Origin: Segatella buccae ATCC 33574
Lineage (GTDB): Bacteria; Bacteroidota; Bacteroidia; Bacteroidales; Bacteroidaceae
Assembly (NCBI RefSeq): GCF_000184945.1
Contig: NZ_GL586311.1
Coordinates: 2,169,436-2,233,435, forward strand
DNA: 64,000 bases
Direction: 5' to 3'
Shown: positions 61,611-64,000 of the stretch, in pieces
Layout: the number at the start of each line of letters is the position of its first letter
Numbering within the stretch: position 1 is the first letter of the stretch
The notes under the pieces: generated by a model
What the model was told of the DNA's origin: nothing
The model's input: the letters and a program-made list of their open reading frames with translations, nothing else
The model's database searches: none
Position numbers and translations under genes: made by a program

Positions 61611-62975
61611 ATGGCCAACAAACCAAGTATCCCCAAAGGAACCCGCGACTTTGGTTCCGTGGAGATGGCAAAGCGAAATTATATATTCGACACCATCAAG
61701 GAAGTATATGCCCTTTATGGTTTTCAACAAATAGAAACTCCCGCCATGGAGACCTTGCAAACCCTCATGGGGAAATATGGCGAGGAGGGAGACAAACTGT
61801 TGTTTAAGGTGCTTAACTCCGGCGATTTCATGAACAAGCTGTCGGACGAAGAGTTGCAGGAGAAAAATTCACTCCACGTGGCAGCCAAGCTATGCGAGAA
61901 AGGGCTCCGGTACGACCTGACGGTGCCGTTTGCACGCTATGTGGTTATGCACCGGGATGAACTGCAACTGCCGTTCAAGCGTTTTCAAATCCAACCAGTG
62001 TGGCGGGCCGACAGACCGCAAAAGGGGAGGTATCGCGAGTTTTTCCAATGCGATGCCGACATCGTAGGCTCCGACTCTCTGCTCAATGAGGTGGAACTGA
62101 TGCAGATGGTTGATACGGTTTTTACGAAGTTGGGGATCAACGTACAAATCAAAATCAACAACCGCAAAATCCTTACCGGCATAGCAGAAGTTATTGGAGA
62201 GGCCGATAAAATCATAGACATAACCGTTGCTATAGACAAACTTGACAAAATTGGACTTGAAAATGTAAATCACGAGTTGAAGTCAGCCGGTGTCAGTGGC
62301 GAAGCCATCGAAAAACTCCAACCGATTATCTCTTTGAGCGGAAGCAACGGAGATAAACTCAAGGTGATTCAAGCCGTGCTTGAAACATCGGAAACAGGCT
62401 TAAAGGGAGTGGAAGAAACACGCTTCATTTTAAACACTCTGGAGCTCCTCGGCTTGAAAAATGACATTCAACTGGACTTGACCTTGGCCAGAGGATTGAA
62501 CTATTATACGGGAGCTATCTTTGAAGTGAAGGCTCTTGATGTGCCAATGGGAAGTATTACCGGTGGAGGAAGATACGACAATCTGACAGGAATCTTCGGT
62601 ATGCCGGGGCTGAGCGGAGTCGGCATATCATTCGGGGCCGACCGCATCTATGATGTGTTGAACACACTCAATCTCTACCCCAAGGAGGCCGTCAATTCCA
62701 CTCAAGTCTTATTCATCAATTTTGGTGAACAGGAAACAGCCTATTGCTTGCCCATCTTGAAACAAGTGCGCGATGCCGGGATACGTGCAGAAATCTATCC
62801 GGATAGTGCCAAAATGAAAAAGCAGATGAATTACGCCAATGCCAAGGGGATACCATTCGTCGTTTTGGCGGGGGAAAATGAAATGCAAACAAGGCAAGTG
62901 ACCCTCAAAAATATGGAGACCGGCGAGCAGCGACAAGTAAGCCCTGCAGAGGCTATAACCTGTATACAAGGCTGA
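61611..62975 (+). CDS. hisS: Histidine--tRNA ligase
   Basis: Start set at the ATG at 61611 ([15 protein letters not shown]); upstream in-frame codons give a tail with no family match and include the leader hairpin. The 454 residues have motif 1 in the first 60, the motif 2 region [30 protein letters not shown] near 110, the histidine-specific [14 protein letters not shown] near 290 and GGGRYDNL near 317. The anticodon-binding domain follows ([27 protein letters not shown]). All catalytic motifs are present. Confidence 0.96.
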   Translation: MANKPSIPKGTRDFGSVEMAKRNYIFDTIKEVYALYGFQQIETPAMETLQTLMGKYGEEGDKLLFKVLNSGDFMNKLSDEELQEKNSLHVAAKLCEKGLRYDLTVPFARYVVMHRDELQLPFKRFQIQPVWRADRPQKGRYREFFQCDADIVGSDSLLNEVELMQMVDTVFTKLGINVQIKINNRKILTGIAEVIGEADKIIDITVAIDKLDKIGLENVNHELKSAGVSGEAIEKLQPIISLSGSNGDKLKVIQAVLETSETGLKGVEETRFILNTLELLGLKNDIQLDLTLARGLNYYTGAIFEVKALDVPMGSITGGGRYDNLTGIFGMPGLSGVGISFGADRIYDVLNTLNLYPKEAVNSTQVLFINFGEQETAYCLPILKQVRDAGIRAEIYPDSAKMKKQMNYANAKGIPFVVLAGENEMQTRQVTLKNMETGEQRQVSPAEAITCIQG

Positions 62976-62985
62976 CAACCATAAT

Positions 62986-63039
62986 AAACACAGCGCAGGA
63001 CATGCCATTGGAACAATAGCATGTTGCTGTGCAGTGTTT
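62986..63039 (+). terminator. Imperfect hairpin after hisS
   Basis: AAACAC...ACATGC pairs with GCATGT...GTGTTT through a long imperfect stem around a 13-nt loop, ending in TTTCATT. Confidence 0.5.
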
Positions 63040-63073
63040 CATTACAGACAACAACTACTTAAACCTTACGACA

Positions 63074-64000
63074 ATGAAACATTCTACTAAAACTGTTTCC
63101 ATTTTTCTTTTGACTTGTCTAACCGCCATTGGTCTGACTTCATCCAACCGGAAAGTGACTATTTTTATCATTGGTGATTCTACCGCAGCCGAAAAGTCTT
63201 CACCAGCCACAAATCCCGAGCGAGGGTGGGGGATGGTGTTACAAGGATGTTTTACGGAAGACATTTTGGTAGACAATTATGCCGTCAACGGACGTTCTTC
63301 GAAAAGTTTTTGGGATGAAGGCCGATGGAAAAAGGTGGTCGACAGAATCGCTCCGGGCGATTATGTGCTTATACAGTTTGGCCATAATGACGAGAAACCG
63401 GCTCCCGACAGGCATACGGAGCCGGGCTCCACATTCGATGACAACCTCAGACGGTATGTAAGGGAAACGCGCGAGAAAGGAGGCTTTCCCGTATTGCTGA
63501 ATGCCGTGGTGCGCCGTAAATTCTATTTGGAGAATGACCACAACGATGATGATGAAAAGTTGCGAAACAAAAGCTATGAAGGGGATGAACTGATAAATAG
63601 CGATACGCTGATAGACACACATGGCGAATATCGTCTGGTGCCGGAACGCATTGCCAAGGAAATGAAGGTTGTTTTCATTGATGCCAACCGGATAACCCAC
63701 GACATAGAACAACGATATGGTGTGGTCGGTTCCCGCAAACTGCATGTCTGGTACAAACCCGGCGAAATCAGTTCGCTGCCCAAGGGCCGACAGGACAACA
63801 CACATTATAATGTATATGGTGCCCGTATCGTGGCAGACGCTCTTGCTGCAGAACTCTCCGCAAAAATTCCGGCTCTCAGAAAATATGTGAGGCATTACGA
63901 TTATGTAGTATCTAAAGAGGGGAGAGGCAACTATATGGATTTGCAAACGGCCATTGATGATGTACCCTCAAACGGGAAAACCTCTATTCTCATCCTTGAT
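63074..64000 (+). CDS. Secreted CE12-CE8 pectin esterase (partial, runs off the window)
   Basis: The frame is open from ATG 63074 to the window end, giving at least 309 residues. After a signal peptide (HSTKTVSIFLLTCLTAIGLT) comes an SGNH-hydrolase domain of the rhamnogalacturonan acetylesterase (CE12) kind (about 28-275): block I IIGDSTAAEKS, GRSSKSF, FGHNDEKP and the terminal DNTHYNVYGA with catalytic Asp and His. From residue 285 a new domain starts, VVSKEGRGNYMDLQTAIDDV P, the hallmark beginning of pectin methylesterase (CE8). The protein would therefore remove acetyl and methyl groups from pectin, supplying galacturonate for UxaA, KdgK and Eda. Confidence 0.85.
   Translation, partial: MKHSTKTVSIFLLTCLTAIGLTSSNRKVTIFIIGDSTAAEKSSPATNPERGWGMVLQGCFTEDILVDNYAVNGRSSKSFWDEGRWKKVVDRIAPGDYVLIQFGHNDEKPAPDRHTEPGSTFDDNLRRYVRETREKGGFPVLLNAVVRRKFYLENDHNDDDEKLRNKSYEGDELINSDTLIDTHGEYRLVPERIAKEMKVVFIDANRITHDIEQRYGVVGSRKLHVWYKPGEISSLPKGRQDNTHYNVYGARIVADALAAELSAKIPALRKYVRHYDYVVSKEGRGNYMDLQTAIDDVPSNGKTSILILD

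Noticed and set aside
1..64000. CRISPR array, rRNA operon or phage genes
   Set aside because: No regularly spaced direct repeats, no rRNA-like stretches and no structural phage genes were seen on either strand.

Overview
The window is chromosomal DNA from a Bacteroidales bacterium, most likely a member of the Prevotellaceae. The genus is inferred from gene content; no search was run. Three things point there. Promoters repeatedly match the Bacteroidetes sigma-70 pattern (TTTG, about 19-20 nt, then TAnnTTTGC/T) with no Shine-Dalgarno preference. Several families are typical of the group: DUF4491, DUF3256, DUF4836-like, DUF5112/DUF5113 sensor, Oar-like TonB receptor, OprP-like porin. The metabolic and transposase genes are also typical of gut or oral Bacteroidales.

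Layout. 1-1460 is a mobile-element scar: the right part of an IS1595-family element, followed 13 bp later by a 264-bp non-autonomous element with an 8-bp target duplication. 1.5-24.6 kb is mainly housekeeping: phosphohexomutase, rlmH, uvrA, an AspT/YidE-type transporter, pgk, queC, radA, proS, an OmpA-type lipoprotein, mtgA, uvrD/pcrA, a secreted retropepsin-like protein, a decayed thioredoxin-like ORF joined to dsbD, and an L-cysteine desulfidase-like gene. A tRNA-Val/tRNA-Tyr pair follows. 25-34.4 kb holds a beta-helix lipoprotein, an IS4-type transposase remnant, an OprP-like porin, rlmD, ppdK and two secreted proteins of unknown function. 35.2-41 kb is a tightly packed plus-strand run (nucleoside-type MFS, bifunctional nuclease, rsmE, DUF4836-like lipoprotein, ABC ATPase, ABC permease). 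41.2-49.6 kb carries a large TonB-dependent receptor, a cupin, a zinc-ribbon membrane protein, a GH25 lysozyme, an unknown conserved protein and an NhaC antiporter.

49.7-59.3 kb is the most coherent functional region. It holds uxaA, a LacI-type regulator, kdgK and eda (hexuronate to pyruvate plus glyceraldehyde-3-phosphate). These are followed by a 1158-residue double sensor protein, its response regulator and a short AbgT-like membrane protein. At the right edge, after fur, purA and hisS, a secreted CE12-CE8 pectin esterase runs off the window. Pectin de-esterification and galacturonate catabolism are therefore both represented within 15 kb.

The non-coding DNA is unusually structured. Three diverged copies of an intergenic repeat (about 330 bp) each carry a near-perfect promoter that runs straight into a hairpin with a U tract. 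A separate promoter-terminator unit lies at 34.44-34.54 kb. A second 76-bp palindromic repeat family occurs at 20.56 and 59.33 kb. Putative LacI operators (TGTGC-n-GCACA) lie between lacI and kdgK. These, the double sensor cluster and the non-autonomous element are the observations most worth following.
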